Part shown: one piece after another, positions 15,336 through 22,606 of the stretch | Position numbering within the stretch: position 1 is the stretch's first letter | Layout of the letters: each line of letters begins with the position of its first letter | DNA from: Methanobacteriota archaeon | Lineage (GTDB): Archaea > Halobacteriota > Methanomicrobia > Methanomicrobiales > Methanoculleaceae | Reading direction: 5' to 3' | Length of the DNA: 28,914 nt | Assembly: GCA_023457135.1 (NCBI GenBank) | Contig: JAEWMO010000091.1 | Location: forward strand, 1-28,914 | Notes under the pieces: model-generated | Told to the model about the DNA's origin: nothing | Database searches by the model: none | Seen by the model: the letters and a program-made list of their open reading frames with translations, nothing else | Translations under genes and position numbers: made by a program

Positions 15336-16142
15336 TCACCCGGCGCCGCTCTGCTCCTCTTCTGCAGCGATCTCAAACCGGCAGTGGTCAAAGCCCATCG
15401 AGTAGCACCGGGTCTCGATCGCCGATGCCGGCCGCCCGTAGTGGCGGGAGAAGAGCGCCCGGAGGATCCCCGTGTCGAACGCGCACGCGGGCTTCCCGGT
15501 TACGGGCAGGTCGACACACTCGAAGCAGTCGTAGACGAGGAGGACGAGCGGCTCCGTCCCCGCGACCTCGATCCGGCCGAGACGGTGCTCCTCCCAGAAC
15601 CGGGCGATCTTTGTGCAGAAGGCCCTGGTCTCCGGGTCGGCCACCGCCGGGTAGAGTTCCTCGCCTATCCGCTCCCCGGCACGGGTGAGGAGCGGGTCGA
15701 GGAGGACACCCTCCTGCATGAGCGCCACCCGGATCGTCCGGAAGGCGAGCCGGTAAAATGCAAACGGGTCGCCCCCGCCGGCCCGGTAGGCGCCCGCGTA
15801 GGCGGCGAGTTCATCGGCTATGCGGTCTTCCGGCGAGACGATCGCGATCAGTTCGCCGGTCAGGAAGAAGACTTTTTTCCGCGCGTCCAGCGGGTCGGAG
15901 CGTGAATCGATCACGCCCGCTGCCGTGAGATCCTGGAGGTGCACCGAGATCGTCGACTTCGCCCGCCCTGCAAGGATGACGAGTTCCTCAAACGTATGCT
16001 CGCGCTCCCTGAGTGCCGCAAGAACCGCACGCCGCACCGGGTTTCCGACCGCCCGCGTCCCTCCCGGCGTCGAATACAGGTCGATGTCGCGGTCCGGTTT
16101 CGGCCGGCCGGCCCGCCCCCTGCCGGTCATTCCCTGCTCCAT
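15336..16142 (-). CDS. msvR: MsvR-type redox regulator (ArsR-like DNA-binding domain plus V4R domain)
   Basis: A 268-residue regulator. Residues about 30-95 are a winged helix (NPVRRAVLAALRE, then AKSTISVHLQDLTAAGVI). Residues about 125-260 fit a V4R domain, with six cysteines (C176, C206, C209, C220, C246, C254) including C246-x7-C254 near the end. In MsvR, a methanogen-specific family, V4R thiols sense redox state and DNA binding changes on oxidation. Divergence from an F420H2 oxidase gene is the arrangement described for MsvR in Methanothermobacter. Two starts are possible: ATG 16142 (four residues longer) and ATG 16130. The second has GGAG 8 nt upstream and is the one conserved in the duplicated copy near 16521, so it may be the real start. 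Identity is strong from domains plus context. Confidence 0.88.
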   Translation of the reverse strand: MEQGMTGRGRAGRPKPDRDIDLYSTPGGTRAVGNPVRRAVLAALREREHTFEELVILAGRAKSTISVHLQDLTAAGVIDSRSDPLDARKKVFFLTGELIAIVSPEDRIADELAAYAGAYRAGGGDPFAFYRLAFRTIRVALMQEGVLLDPLLTRAGERIGEELYPAVADPETRAFCTKIARFWEEHRLGRIEVAGTEPLVLLVYDCFECVDLPVTGKPACAFDTGILRALFSRHYGRPASAIETRCYSMGFDHCRFEIAAEEEQSGAG

Positions 16143-16161
16143 ATATCAGGATCGAAAGGAA

Positions 16162-16169
16162 GATATATC
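16162..16169 (-). promoter_or_regulatory. TATA box of msvR
   Basis: GATATATC on either strand, about 24 nt before the ATG at 16142, so a message would start at or just inside the first codon; this is one reason to suspect translation begins at 16130. Confidence 0.55.
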
Positions 16170-16192
16170 AAATGTTCGGATATAGTAGTATG

Positions 16193-16208
16193 TTCGTAGT
16201 AAGACGAA
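16193..16208. promoter_or_regulatory. MsvR-type box, msvR-proximal (one mismatch)
   Basis: TTCGTA-GTAA-GACGAA. The family's operator as I recall it is TTCGTA-N4-TACGAA; here the right half has G in place of T. It is about 50 nt upstream of the msvR start, suggesting autoregulation, and is the counterpart of the perfect box at 16584. Confidence 0.7.
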
Positions 16209-16476
16209 CCTCTTGGGCGGTCACTCCAGAACCCGGCCCGTCCCGGGTAAGAGAACCGCGCTCACGCCGGAGACCTTGATGTGGATCCCCGCGCCCGGGG
16301 CATACCCATCAAGGCGGTGACCGCCAGGAACAAACCCGTCCCTTTGCCCCCCTGAGCCGGTGCGTCGGGGATGCAGAGGTGAGGCGTGTTCCCCTCACCA
16401 TGGCGAACCGGTCCGGGCTCTGCCCCGGCCCGGCCGCCCCACCTCCATTGTGTTCGCCGCGAAACGGCCGGATGAT

Positions 16477-16533
16477 CTATACTCCCACCCGATACTCTCT
16501 TTTCCGGGCCCGGCCGTCCATTCCCCGCTCCTG
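16477..16533 (-). pseudogene. Decayed second copy of the msvR 5' end
   Basis: Inside repeat copy B, the bases matching the msvR start have lost the first ATG (CTG at 16531-16533 on the plus strand) but keep the second (ATG at 16521) and the GGAGC-GGGGAATG context. Translation from 16521 reads MDGRARKREYRVGV and stops at 16477, resembling MTGRGRAGR of MsvR. No further MsvR sequence follows to the left, so only a stub remains. The resemblance at DNA level (11 of 12 identical around the ribosome-binding site) is clear; calling it a pseudogene is inference. Confidence 0.4.
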
Positions 16534-16608
16534 AGATCAAAATCGAAAAGGTGATATAACAATTGTTCGGATATACTGGTATGTTCGTATGATTACGAAC
16601 TTTATGGG
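16504..16608. repeat. Direct repeat copy B of the msvR/fprA control region
   Basis: Second copy of 16113-16217, immediately upstream of fprA. It contains the perfect MsvR box and the fprA promoter. The 286 nt between copies (16218-16503) contain no gene I can support. Confidence 0.85.
16584..16599. promoter_or_regulatory. MsvR-type box, fprA-proximal (perfect palindrome)
   Basis: TTCGTA-TGAT-TACGAA, a perfect 6-4-6 inverted repeat, 17 nt before the fprA ATG and just downstream of a TATA-like GATATACT (about 16570-16577). Bound regulator would cover the start site and block transcription; release on oxidation would allow fprA expression. The site is directly visible, the mechanism follows the MsvR family. 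Confidence 0.8.
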
Positions 16609-16616
16609 GAACAACC

Positions 16617-17831
16617 ATGATCGCTACAGAACTCGCTCCCGGCGTCCACTGGGTCGGGGCAATCGACTGGAACCTGAGGGAGTACCACGGCTACACCCTC
16701 CCGGGAACGACGTATAACGCTTACCTCGTCCGGGGTGAGAAGACCGCGCTGATCGACGGCGCTTACGCCGGATTCGAAGGGGAGGTGCTCGGCCGTATCG
16801 GGTCCGTCTGCGACCCCGGCACGATCGACTACATCGTCGTGAACCACATCGAGAAGGACCACTCCGGCAGCCTGCCGGCGTTCGTGAAGAGGATGCCCGG
16901 TATTCCCGTCTACTGCACGGAACGGGCGAAGGCCGGCCTTGCCCGCCACTACGACACGGCGGGCTGGAACATCCGGGTCGTAAAGAGCGGCGACACGCTC
17001 GATCTCGGCGGGAAGACGCTTGTCTTCCTCGAGGCGCCGATGCTCCACTGGCCCGACTCGATGTTCACCTACCTTGCCGAGGACGCCATCCTCTTCCCGA
17101 ACGACGCCTTCGGCCAGCACGTCGCAAGCGCCGCCCGGTTCGACGATGAACTCGGAAAGGATGCGGCGCTGGCTCACGCGCAGAAGTTCTTTGCGAACCT
17201 GATCATACCCCTCGCGCCGAAGGTCCTGAAGAAACTCGATGAGGTCGGGGGGCTCGGGATCGATATCGAGATGATCGCGCCGAGCCACGGCGTCATCTGG
17301 CGGTCGTACGCCGGTGATATCCTCAAGGCCTACACCGACTGGAGCCGGGGCGTCGCAAAGGACAAGGTCACGATCGTCTTCGATACCATGCACGGCTCGA
17401 CCACGATGCTGGCAAAAGCGATCGCCGAGGGCGTCATGGCCGAAGGCGCCGACGTCCGGGTCTGCCTCCTTGCCGACGGCTATTTCCAGGGGACGCACCG
17501 GAGCGATATCGTCACGGATATCCTCGACTCGAAGGCGGTCCTCGTCGGGTCGCCGACGCTCCAGGACGAGGTCCTCCCCACGGTGGCCGGATTCCTCAGC
17601 TACCTCCGCGGCCTATCACCCGGCCGCCTCGGAACGAAGAAGATCGGATGCGCGTTCGGGTCGCACGGTGGCATGGGCGGTGCGGTGGCTCAGGCTGAGG
17701 GAGCCCTGAAGGCGGCCGGGATCGAGGTGATCGACGGCGGGTTCCACGTGAACTACCGGCCGGACACCGACGAGCTTGCCCGTGCCTACGACCTCGGCCG
17801 GAGGGTGGCGCGGGAGATCCGCGCCCGCTAA
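16617..17831 (+). CDS. fprA: F420H2 oxidase FprA (A-type flavo-diiron protein)
   Basis: Reduces O2 to water with electrons from F420H2, protecting the anaerobe. The 404 residues have the two expected parts: a metallo-beta-lactamase-like diiron domain (1-245) with H77-x-E79-x-D81-H82 (NHIEKDHSG), H144 (MLHWPDSM), D163 and H224 (PSHGVIW), then a flavodoxin domain (about 250-404) with the FMN phosphate loop FDTMHGSTTMLA. All diiron ligands are present, so it should be active. The ATG at 16617 follows the perfect MsvR box and TTTATGGGGA. It is divergent from msvR across a 474-nt gap and appears monocistronic, with a possible terminator at 17895-17923. Confidence 0.95.
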   Translation: MIATELAPGVHWVGAIDWNLREYHGYTLPGTTYNAYLVRGEKTALIDGAYAGFEGEVLGRIGSVCDPGTIDYIVVNHIEKDHSGSLPAFVKRMPGIPVYCTERAKAGLARHYDTAGWNIRVVKSGDTLDLGGKTLVFLEAPMLHWPDSMFTYLAEDAILFPNDAFGQHVASAARFDDELGKDAALAHAQKFFANLIIPLAPKVLKKLDEVGGLGIDIEMIAPSHGVIWRSYAGDILKAYTDWSRGVAKDKVTIVFDTMHGSTTMLAKAIAEGVMAEGADVRVCLLADGYFQGTHRSDIVTDILDSKAVLVGSPTLQDEVLPTVAGFLSYLRGLSPGRLGTKKIGCAFGSHGGMGGAVAQAEGALKAAGIEVIDGGFHVNYRPDTDELARAYDLGRRVAREIRAR

Positions 17832-17894
17832 CGCCGGGTCTTCATCCCTCCTGACCAGGACCTCACGCCCGCTCCGCAATACACCGGACTGATC

Positions 17895-17923
17895 GTCCCT
17901 CCCTCCGGGACCCACCTCTTTTT
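17895..17923 (+). terminator. Possible fprA terminator
   Basis: A short hairpin (GTCCC / GGGAC, 17895-17899 with 17907-17911) is followed by a T5 run at 17919-17923, 64 nt after the fprA stop. Archaeal termination depends mostly on the T run; support is moderate. Confidence 0.35.
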
Positions 17924-18018
17924 CGCCCCCGTCCCGGCCGAAGATGTAATCGTGATGAGCAGCATCTACCTGCGGTGATGCCGACCGGGATGAACATCCG
18001 GTGGGGAGGGGAACGGGT

Positions 18019-19092
18019 ATGAGGAGCCGGCGCTGGATCGCGCTCTCGCTGCTGGTCAGCGGCGCGGCTCTCACGGCCCTCCTCGCGGTGACCTTCACCC
18101 CGGAGACGAGGGCCTATCTCGGCGAGGTCAGCGTCGCCGCCATCATTCTCGCCGTCGGGCTTCGCGCCGGGGCGATCCTCTGCAGAACGACCCGGATCCG
18201 GGTTCTCTGCAGCGGGCTCGGTTATACCGTGCCGTTCCGGCGCATGGCGACCACCGAGTTCCTCTCCCTCTTTGCAGGCTCGATCACCCCCGGCCAGGTC
18301 GGCGGGGAGCCCGTCCGGATTCACCGGCTCTCGCGTTCCGGGCTCGCCGTCGGAGACGCCGTCGCCGTCGTCGTCACGGAGCGGGTGCTGGACCTTGCGG
18401 TCTTCGTCTCCCTCACCCTCGCGGCCCTTCTCGCCGTCCGGCACCTCTGGGGCTATCTTGCCGCCACCGTCCTCTACCCGGTGGCGGCCTTCCTGCTCCT
18501 CGTCCTCGTCCTCGTGCTCGCGCTCCTCGTCCTGATCCGGCGGCCGTCGCTCACGAAGCGGATGGTCGGCGGCGTCGCCGTCAGGATGCTCAACCGGTGC
18601 AACCGGAGCCGGCGCTGGCTCCGGTTCTGCCCGGGCACGGAGGGGGTGGAGAGCCTCACGGAGCGGATCCACCGCGAGACCGACGCCTTCGCCGCGGGCT
18701 CCATGCGGTTTGTGCGGACCGGCCGGCGGGCATTCTCCGCCGCGCTGCTCCTTACCGTCCTCGAATGGGGCCTCCACTTCTCCGTGGCGTCGGCCCTGCT
18801 CGCCTCGCTCGGCCTGCCGCCCTCCTTTGCGGAGTCGTTTCTCTTCCAGGGCATCCTCCAGATGATCGCAAACATCCCGCTCATCCCCGGGTCTGCCGGG
18901 ATCGCCGAGTTTGGCGCCGCCACGCTCTACCGCCGGATCGTCCCCGCCTACCTCCTCGGCCTCTATGTCGTCCTCTGGCGGCTGGTTCTCTACTACCTCC
19001 ACATCCCCCTCGGCCTCCTTGGAGGTGCGCTTGCCGCCGGGGAGAAGGCCCGCACGGAGGAGACCGATCAGACGCACACCGAAAACCTATAA
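18019..19092 (+). CDS. Flippase-like integral membrane protein (UPF0104/lysylphosphatidylglycerol synthase TM type)
   Basis: A membrane protein of about 357 residues with roughly 7-8 hydrophobic helices. The pattern of this family is visible: a polar stretch with RTTRIRVLCSGLGY, the conserved TEFLSLFAGSITPGQVGGEPVRI loop, ERVLDLAVF, and the C-terminal loop IPLIPGSAGIAEFG. Relatives are TM parts of lipid-modifying enzymes and putative lipid flippases; the substrate here is unknown. An in-frame GTG lies at 18001, but the ATG at 18019 has GGAGGGG about 10 nt upstream and is preferred. A run of leucines and valines near residues 160-175 comes from a repetitive CTC/GTC stretch. It starts a plus-strand cluster reaching 21375. 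Confidence 0.85.
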   Translation: MRSRRWIALSLLVSGAALTALLAVTFTPETRAYLGEVSVAAIILAVGLRAGAILCRTTRIRVLCSGLGYTVPFRRMATTEFLSLFAGSITPGQVGGEPVRIHRLSRSGLAVGDAVAVVVTERVLDLAVFVSLTLAALLAVRHLWGYLAATVLYPVAAFLLLVLVLVLALLVLIRRPSLTKRMVGGVAVRMLNRCNRSRRWLRFCPGTEGVESLTERIHRETDAFAAGSMRFVRTGRRAFSAALLLTVLEWGLHFSVASALLASLGLPPSFAESFLFQGILQMIANIPLIPGSAGIAEFGAATLYRRIVPAYLLGLYVVLWRLVLYYLHIPLGLLGGALAAGEKARTEETDQTHTENL

Positions 19093-19193
19093 CCTCTATG
19101 AAACTCAAATCTATCAATCAGCGCGAATATGACCGAATTTTTCCCGTTCACCAGGCCGGTGGAGAGCGCCCGGATCTCCGGCGGGGGAGGATC

Positions 19194-19871
19194 ATGATCA
19201 CCGATACCGATATGTATGCCTTAAGCATCATCACCGAGAACCGGGCCGGCGTGCTGCGCGATGTGGCCACGGTGATGGCGGATTACCAGGCCAATATCCA
19301 GATGATCCAGCAGTCGATCATCACCACCGGCCCGAACACGGGGAGAGCTTACCTCTACTTCGAGTTCGAGGAGTGCGGGAACCACGGCGAGCTCATCGCC
19401 GATCTTGCGCGGGTGCCGTCGGTCGTTGATGTCACCATCTACCCGCCGTTCTCCCGGATATTCGGCTCACGGGTGATCATCATCGGCGGCGGTGCGCAGG
19501 TGGCGCAGGTGGCGCTCGGCGCCGTGAACGAGGCGGACCGCCACAACATCCGCGGTGAGCGTATATCGGTCGACACGATCCCCCTCGTCGGGGAGCAGAC
19601 CCTCGCACTCGCGGTGGACGCGGTGGCCCGGCTCCCCCGGGCCTGTATCCTGGTGCTCGCCGGGTCGCTGATGGGCGGCGAGGTCTCGCGGGCCGTCGAC
19701 CGGGTCAGGGCGGCGGGCATCCCGGTGATCGCCCTCAAGATGGCCGGGAGCGTCCCGGAGCACGCCGACCTGGTCGTGACCGACCCGATCCAGGCCGGGG
19801 TCTTTGCCGTGATGCACGTCAGCGGCAAGGGCGTCTTCGATATCAACCGCGTGCGGGGACGTGAGTTCTAA
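19194..19871 (+). CDS. ACT-domain protein with DUF5612-like C-terminal domain
   Basis: A 225-residue cytoplasmic protein. The N-terminal ACT domain is at about 5-80 (YALSIITENRAGVLRDVATVMADY, then a VDVTIYPPF strand). The C-terminal part (about 85-225) is Rossmann-like, with VIIIGGGAQVAQVALGAVNEADRHN and a segment about gene names unknown to me. ACT domains bind amino acids and regulate enzymes; no catalytic motif is seen, so the role is probably regulatory. The open frame continues upstream through other codons, but ATG 19194 has GGGGAGG 4-10 nt ahead and gives the family start. The stop TAATG shares one base with the next ATG, so it is coupled to the Sua5-like gene. Confidence 0.8.
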   Translation: MITDTDMYALSIITENRAGVLRDVATVMADYQANIQMIQQSIITTGPNTGRAYLYFEFEECGNHGELIADLARVPSVVDVTIYPPFSRIFGSRVIIIGGGAQVAQVALGAVNEADRHNIRGERISVDTIPLVGEQTLALAVDAVARLPRACILVLAGSLMGGEVSRAVDRVRAAGIPVIALKMAGSVPEHADLVVTDPIQAGVFAVMHVSGKGVFDINRVRGREF

Positions 19872-20449
19872 TGGATCCAATCGATATGGCTATTCGGGTG
19901 CTCTCGCGGGACGGGCTCGTCGTCTACCCGACCGAGACGGTCTACGGTCTCGGCGCGGACGCCCTCTCGGAGGATGCGGTGATGCGGGTCTACGAGGCGA
20001 AGAACCGGCCGGTGGGAAAACCGATCTCGGTCGCGGTCTCGGATATGGAGATGCTCCGTGCCGTCGCGGTGGTTGACGAGGCCGCGGAGGCCTTTATCGA
20101 CCGGTTCCTGCCCGGCCCGGTGACGGTGATCCTTCCGGCGAAGTCCTGCCTCCCGGAGGTCCTGACGGGCGGCACGGGCCTCATCGGGATCCGGTGGCCC
20201 GATCATCCGGTCGCCATCGCGATCATTTCAAGACTCGATGCGCCGATCACGGCCACGAGCGCGAACATCTCCGACGATATCGCGCCGACCCGGCCGGAGG
20301 AGGTCTCGGTCCCCCATGACTACCTGGTCGACGGCGGTGAACTTCCCGGGACGCCGAGCACGGTCGTGGATCTCCCTGCCCGGCGGATCCTGCGGAAGGG
20401 TGCGGAATGGGAAGCGGTGGAGGCCTTCCTGGAGAGCCTGCAAGCATGA
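19871..20449 (+). CDS. L-threonylcarbamoyladenylate synthase (Sua5/YrdC/TsaC type)
   Basis: Makes threonylcarbamoyl-AMP from threonine, bicarbonate and ATP, the donor for tRNA t6A37. The 192 residues form a single YrdC domain (no Sua5 C-terminal domain). Visible motifs are VVYPTETVYGLGADA, the K-x-R-x4-KP motif (AKNRPVGKPISV), GIRWPDHP, ITATSANIS and TPSTVVDL. It shares one base with the ACT gene and overlaps the next gene by 4 nt, so it is in an operon. The pathway partner Pcc1 is at 10652, in another transcript. Confidence 0.93.
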   Translation: MDPIDMAIRVLSRDGLVVYPTETVYGLGADALSEDAVMRVYEAKNRPVGKPISVAVSDMEMLRAVAVVDEAAEAFIDRFLPGPVTVILPAKSCLPEVLTGGTGLIGIRWPDHPVAIAIISRLDAPITATSANISDDIAPTRPEEVSVPHDYLVDGGELPGTPSTVVDLPARRILRKGAEWEAVEAFLESLQA

Positions 20450-21375
20450 CGCCGATACGTCTTCGTGACTTCGTCGAGGACCGCGAGGGCTGCCTCTACG
20501 CGGTCTCGAACTACGACAACGCCGACCGGGTGGGGTGCATCCTCCGCTACGTCCCCGACGCGGGCGGGGAGCGGACGAGCCTCTCCGGCCGCCGGTACCG
20601 CAAATACGATTTTGCCGAATCTTTCGCGTGGGTCCGGGAGCATAAGCCGGCGTATCTCGACTCGGTCCACCGGGTGCCGTACTGCGACGTCGCCCGGGTC
20701 TACAAGCCGGAGGAGGAGATCGGGAAGGTGGCGGCCCGGAACGCCCGGGTGCGCCGTCTCCTCTCCCACTTCAACCTCCCGAAGGGCTCGTTCGGGTGCA
20801 CGGGCTCGCTCCTCTGCGGTCTTGAGAACGCCGCCTCCGACATCGACCTGGTGGTCTACGGCGACGCCTGGTTTGCCGCGCAGCGCCAGCTCCGGCAGCT
20901 CGTAGGGGCGGGTGTGATCCCGGGGATGAGCACCGCGATGTGGCGGAAGGTCTACGATAAGAGGGTGCCGGAGATCTCGTTTGATGCGTTCGTCCTGCAC
21001 GAGCAGCGGAAGTGGAACCGGGGGGAGTTCGAGGGGACCTACTTCGACCTCCTCTACACCCGGTCCTACGGGAATCTGGACGCGGTCCCGGCCGGGAAGG
21101 GCGAGGTCCTCGGCCGGGCTACGATCGAGGCGACGGTCACGGATGCCTCCCTCTCCTTCGACAGCCCGGCGGCGTACCGCGTGGACCACGACGAGATCAG
21201 CCGGGTCGTCTCCTTCACCCACACCTACTCGGGTCAGGCACTCGCGGGCGAGGTCATCGAGGCGAAGGGCGTCGTCGAGGAGCACGGCGACGAACGGTGG
21301 CTGATCGTGGGGACGACCCGCGAGGCGAAGGGCGAGTACATCGTCTCAAAGACGCTGCTTGAGAGCACAGACTAA
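20446..21375 (+). CDS. Predicted nucleotidyltransferase (COG1665-like)
   Basis: A 309-residue protein. At about 118-140 is GCTGSLLCGLENAASDIDLVVYG, the G-S-x(n)-D-x-D motif of the polymerase-beta nucleotidyltransferase superfamily, so both metal-binding aspartates are present. The C-terminal part is beta-rich (VTDASLSFDSPAAYRV, SQALAGEVIEAKG) and the N-terminal 100 residues are family-specific. I recognise it as an archaeal conserved family of unknown substrate. The frame extends upstream, but ATG 20446 overlaps the preceding stop (ATGA) and is preferred. It ends 3 nt from the convergent Cas4-like gene. Confidence 0.8.
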   Translation: MTPIRLRDFVEDREGCLYAVSNYDNADRVGCILRYVPDAGGERTSLSGRRYRKYDFAESFAWVREHKPAYLDSVHRVPYCDVARVYKPEEEIGKVAARNARVRRLLSHFNLPKGSFGCTGSLLCGLENAASDIDLVVYGDAWFAAQRQLRQLVGAGVIPGMSTAMWRKVYDKRVPEISFDAFVLHEQRKWNRGEFEGTYFDLLYTRSYGNLDAVPAGKGEVLGRATIEATVTDASLSFDSPAAYRVDHDEISRVVSFTHTYSGQALAGEVIEAKGVVEEHGDERWLIVGTTREAKGEYIVSKTLLESTD

Positions 21376-21378
21376 TTT

Positions 21379-22047
21379 TTAGAAGAGGTCCGAGAGCCGC
21401 CGGGGGCCGGCGGTGCACCGCTCGATATGCGGGCATCCCTCGCAGGGAGCCCGGAGGGGCCGGGGCGGGATCTCGCCCGCGACCACCCGTTTTGCCGCCC
21501 CGATCGCTTTTATCATCTCCCGCCGGTCCCTGGGCTGGGGTTCGACGAACCGTAATGCGCCGCTCGCGACGTATTCGACGTAGCCGCCGGCGACGGGGCG
21601 GCCGAGGGTCTCTCTGAGACAGGCGACGTAGCAGGCGACCCGGAGCCGGTCGGTGCCGTAGACCCCGGCGTTGGGGGCGGTGCTCGACCGGGTGACGGCG
21701 AAGGTGCCGTCTTCAAAGACCTTGTCCACCCTCCCCCGGATGCCGAGGGTGTCGGACTCGACGGCAAGGTCGGTCTGGACCGGCCGCTCCCAGGCGGTCT
21801 CCCGGCAGGCGGCGATGCATTCGTCGAGGAGGTCGCGGGCCTCAGGAGGGGCGTCTGGGAGGACGCAGAGGACCTCCTGCCAGATCCGGTCGGCCTCAAG
21901 GAGGTCGCCGAGATGCGCGGAGACCTGCTTGCAGACGGTGTAGCGGGGTGACTCCCCGCGCTCCTCCGACCGCTCGAAGTAGTAGCGCCGGGGGCAGATA
22001 TGGCAGGCGACGACGCCGGATACCGGGATGTACTCGTTCGTGGGCAA
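21379..22047 (-). CDS. Stand-alone Cas4-like PD-(D/E)XK protein with iron-sulphur cysteines
   Basis: A 222-residue protein resembling Cas4/Dna2-type nucleases. N-terminal VSGVVACHICPRRYYFER supplies C15 and C18; C-terminal C202, C205 and C211 (PCEGCPHIERC) complete a likely 4Fe-4S site. The catalytic core has GRVDKV (D108), but the usual E-x-K pair is replaced by AVTRSS at 117-122, and the Q-x3-Y motif reads RVACY. It may be inactive as a nuclease or use altered residues. The only upstream start is the TTG at 22047 (no ATG in frame nearby); TATA-like TTTATATG lies at 22083-22090. No CRISPR array or other cas genes are seen in the window, so a general DNA-repair role is as likely as CRISPR adaptation. 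Confidence 0.78.
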   Translation of the reverse strand: MPTNEYIPVSGVVACHICPRRYYFERSEERGESPRYTVCKQVSAHLGDLLEADRIWQEVLCVLPDAPPEARDLLDECIAACRETAWERPVQTDLAVESDTLGIRGRVDKVFEDGTFAVTRSSTAPNAGVYGTDRLRVACYVACLRETLGRPVAGGYVEYVASGALRFVEPQPRDRREMIKAIGAAKRVVAGEIPPRPLRAPCEGCPHIERCTAGPRRLSDLF

Positions 22048-22082
22048 CCGAATCCGTCCGGAGGAGAGATCCGCTCTTCTCC

Positions 22083-22090
22083 TTTATATG
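22083..22090 (-). promoter_or_regulatory. TATA box of the Cas4-like gene
   Basis: CATATAAA on the minus strand, about 39 nt upstream of the TTG at 22047, leaving a leader of roughly 12 nt and supporting the TTG start. Confidence 0.5.
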
Positions 22091-22164
22091 CGGATACCTT
22101 CCGTGCCGGCGCGCGCCAGGGCCAAAACCAACCCTTATGCCGGAGCGGGGTACAGAAGAGAGGT

Positions 22165-22461
22165 ATGGCTAACCGCGAGATATCGGTCAACATCCCCGGC
22201 GACCTCGACCCGGTCTACTCGAACCGGATTCAGATCGCCTACAAGGAGGACGAGTTCACGTTCCTCTTCCTGCACGAGATCCCCGGCATGAACCAGGCCC
22301 GCGCGAAGGCGATCGTCTCGATCAGCCCCCGGCACGCGAAGAACCTGGTCGCGGTGCTGGCAAAGAGCGTCGCCGACTACGAGCAGAAGTTCGGCAAGAT
22401 CGACACGCCGGAGGCCGCCCCGCAGCAGGAGAGCAACGTCACCATCCGGGGTTACTCCTGA
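22165..22461 (+). CDS. DUF3467 protein
   Basis: A 98-residue soluble protein. It begins MANREISVNIPGDLDPVYSNR and has the family core IQIAYKEDEFTFLFLHEIPG followed by the helix SPRHAKNLVAVLAKSVADYEQKFG. DUF3467 is conserved in bacteria and archaea without known function. The frame reaches further upstream through the Cas4-like promoter, but ATG 22165, preceded by GAGAGGT, gives the family length. It is single and is followed by a hairpin and T run, then tRNA-Thr. Confidence 0.88.
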   Translation: MANREISVNIPGDLDPVYSNRIQIAYKEDEFTFLFLHEIPGMNQARAKAIVSISPRHAKNLVAVLAKSVADYEQKFGKIDTPEAAPQQESNVTIRGYS

Positions 22462-22467
22462 TCGTGA

Positions 22468-22503
22468 CCGGGGCGGGGGTGCCCCGGCAGGTGATACCTT
22501 TTT
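22468..22503 (+). terminator. Hairpin and T run after the DUF3467 gene
   Basis: A 7-bp perfect stem (CCGGGGC / GCCCCGG, 22468-22474 with 22481-22487) begins 7 nt after the stop codon and a T5 run lies at 22499-22503. The TTTTTAA (22499-22505) also lies about 33 nt before tRNA-Thr, and is probably that gene's TATA box, so the element may serve both. Confidence 0.5.
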
Positions 22504-22534
22504 AATTCCGGACGTACAATGTTGTAAGGCAGTT

Positions 22535-22606
22535 GCCGCTGTGGCTTAGCGGTATAGCGGCTGATTCGTAATCAGCAGGTCGGGGGTTCAAGTCCCCCCA
22601 GCGGCT
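22535..22606 (+). tRNA. tRNA-Thr (anticodon CGT)
   Basis: Cloverleaf with acceptor GCCGCTG / CAGCGGC and discriminator T, D arm GCTTAGCGGTATAGC, anticodon stem GCTGA / TCAGC around loop TTCGTAA (anticodon CGT), and T arm GGGGG-TTCAAGT-CCCCC. No intron and no encoded CCA. A T run follows (22611-22615). It marks the left edge of an AT-richer, gene-poor stretch. Confidence 0.95.

Larger units (their letters stand above)
16113..16217. repeat. Direct repeat copy A of the msvR/fprA control region
   Basis: Matches 16504-16608 without a gap at an offset of 391 nt; I count 80 identical of 105 positions. Copy A contains the first msvR codons (minus strand), the msvR TATA box and an MsvR-type box. Confidence 0.85.

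Noticed and set aside
16262..16618. A 118-residue minus-strand open frame across the msvR-fprA gap
   Set aside because: It begins inside the fprA start region and crosses the MsvR box and both promoter cores; it has no family features. The gap is better explained by the duplicated control region.
17863..19077. A 404-residue minus-strand open frame opposite the flippase-like gene
   Set aside because: Composition is extreme (E, D, G, R repeats) and the plus strand encodes a clear membrane protein with a ribosome-binding site.
21379..22047. CRISPR array linked to the Cas4-like gene
   Set aside because: No regularly spaced direct repeats are visible anywhere in the window; the only repeats are the control-region and PAS duplications.
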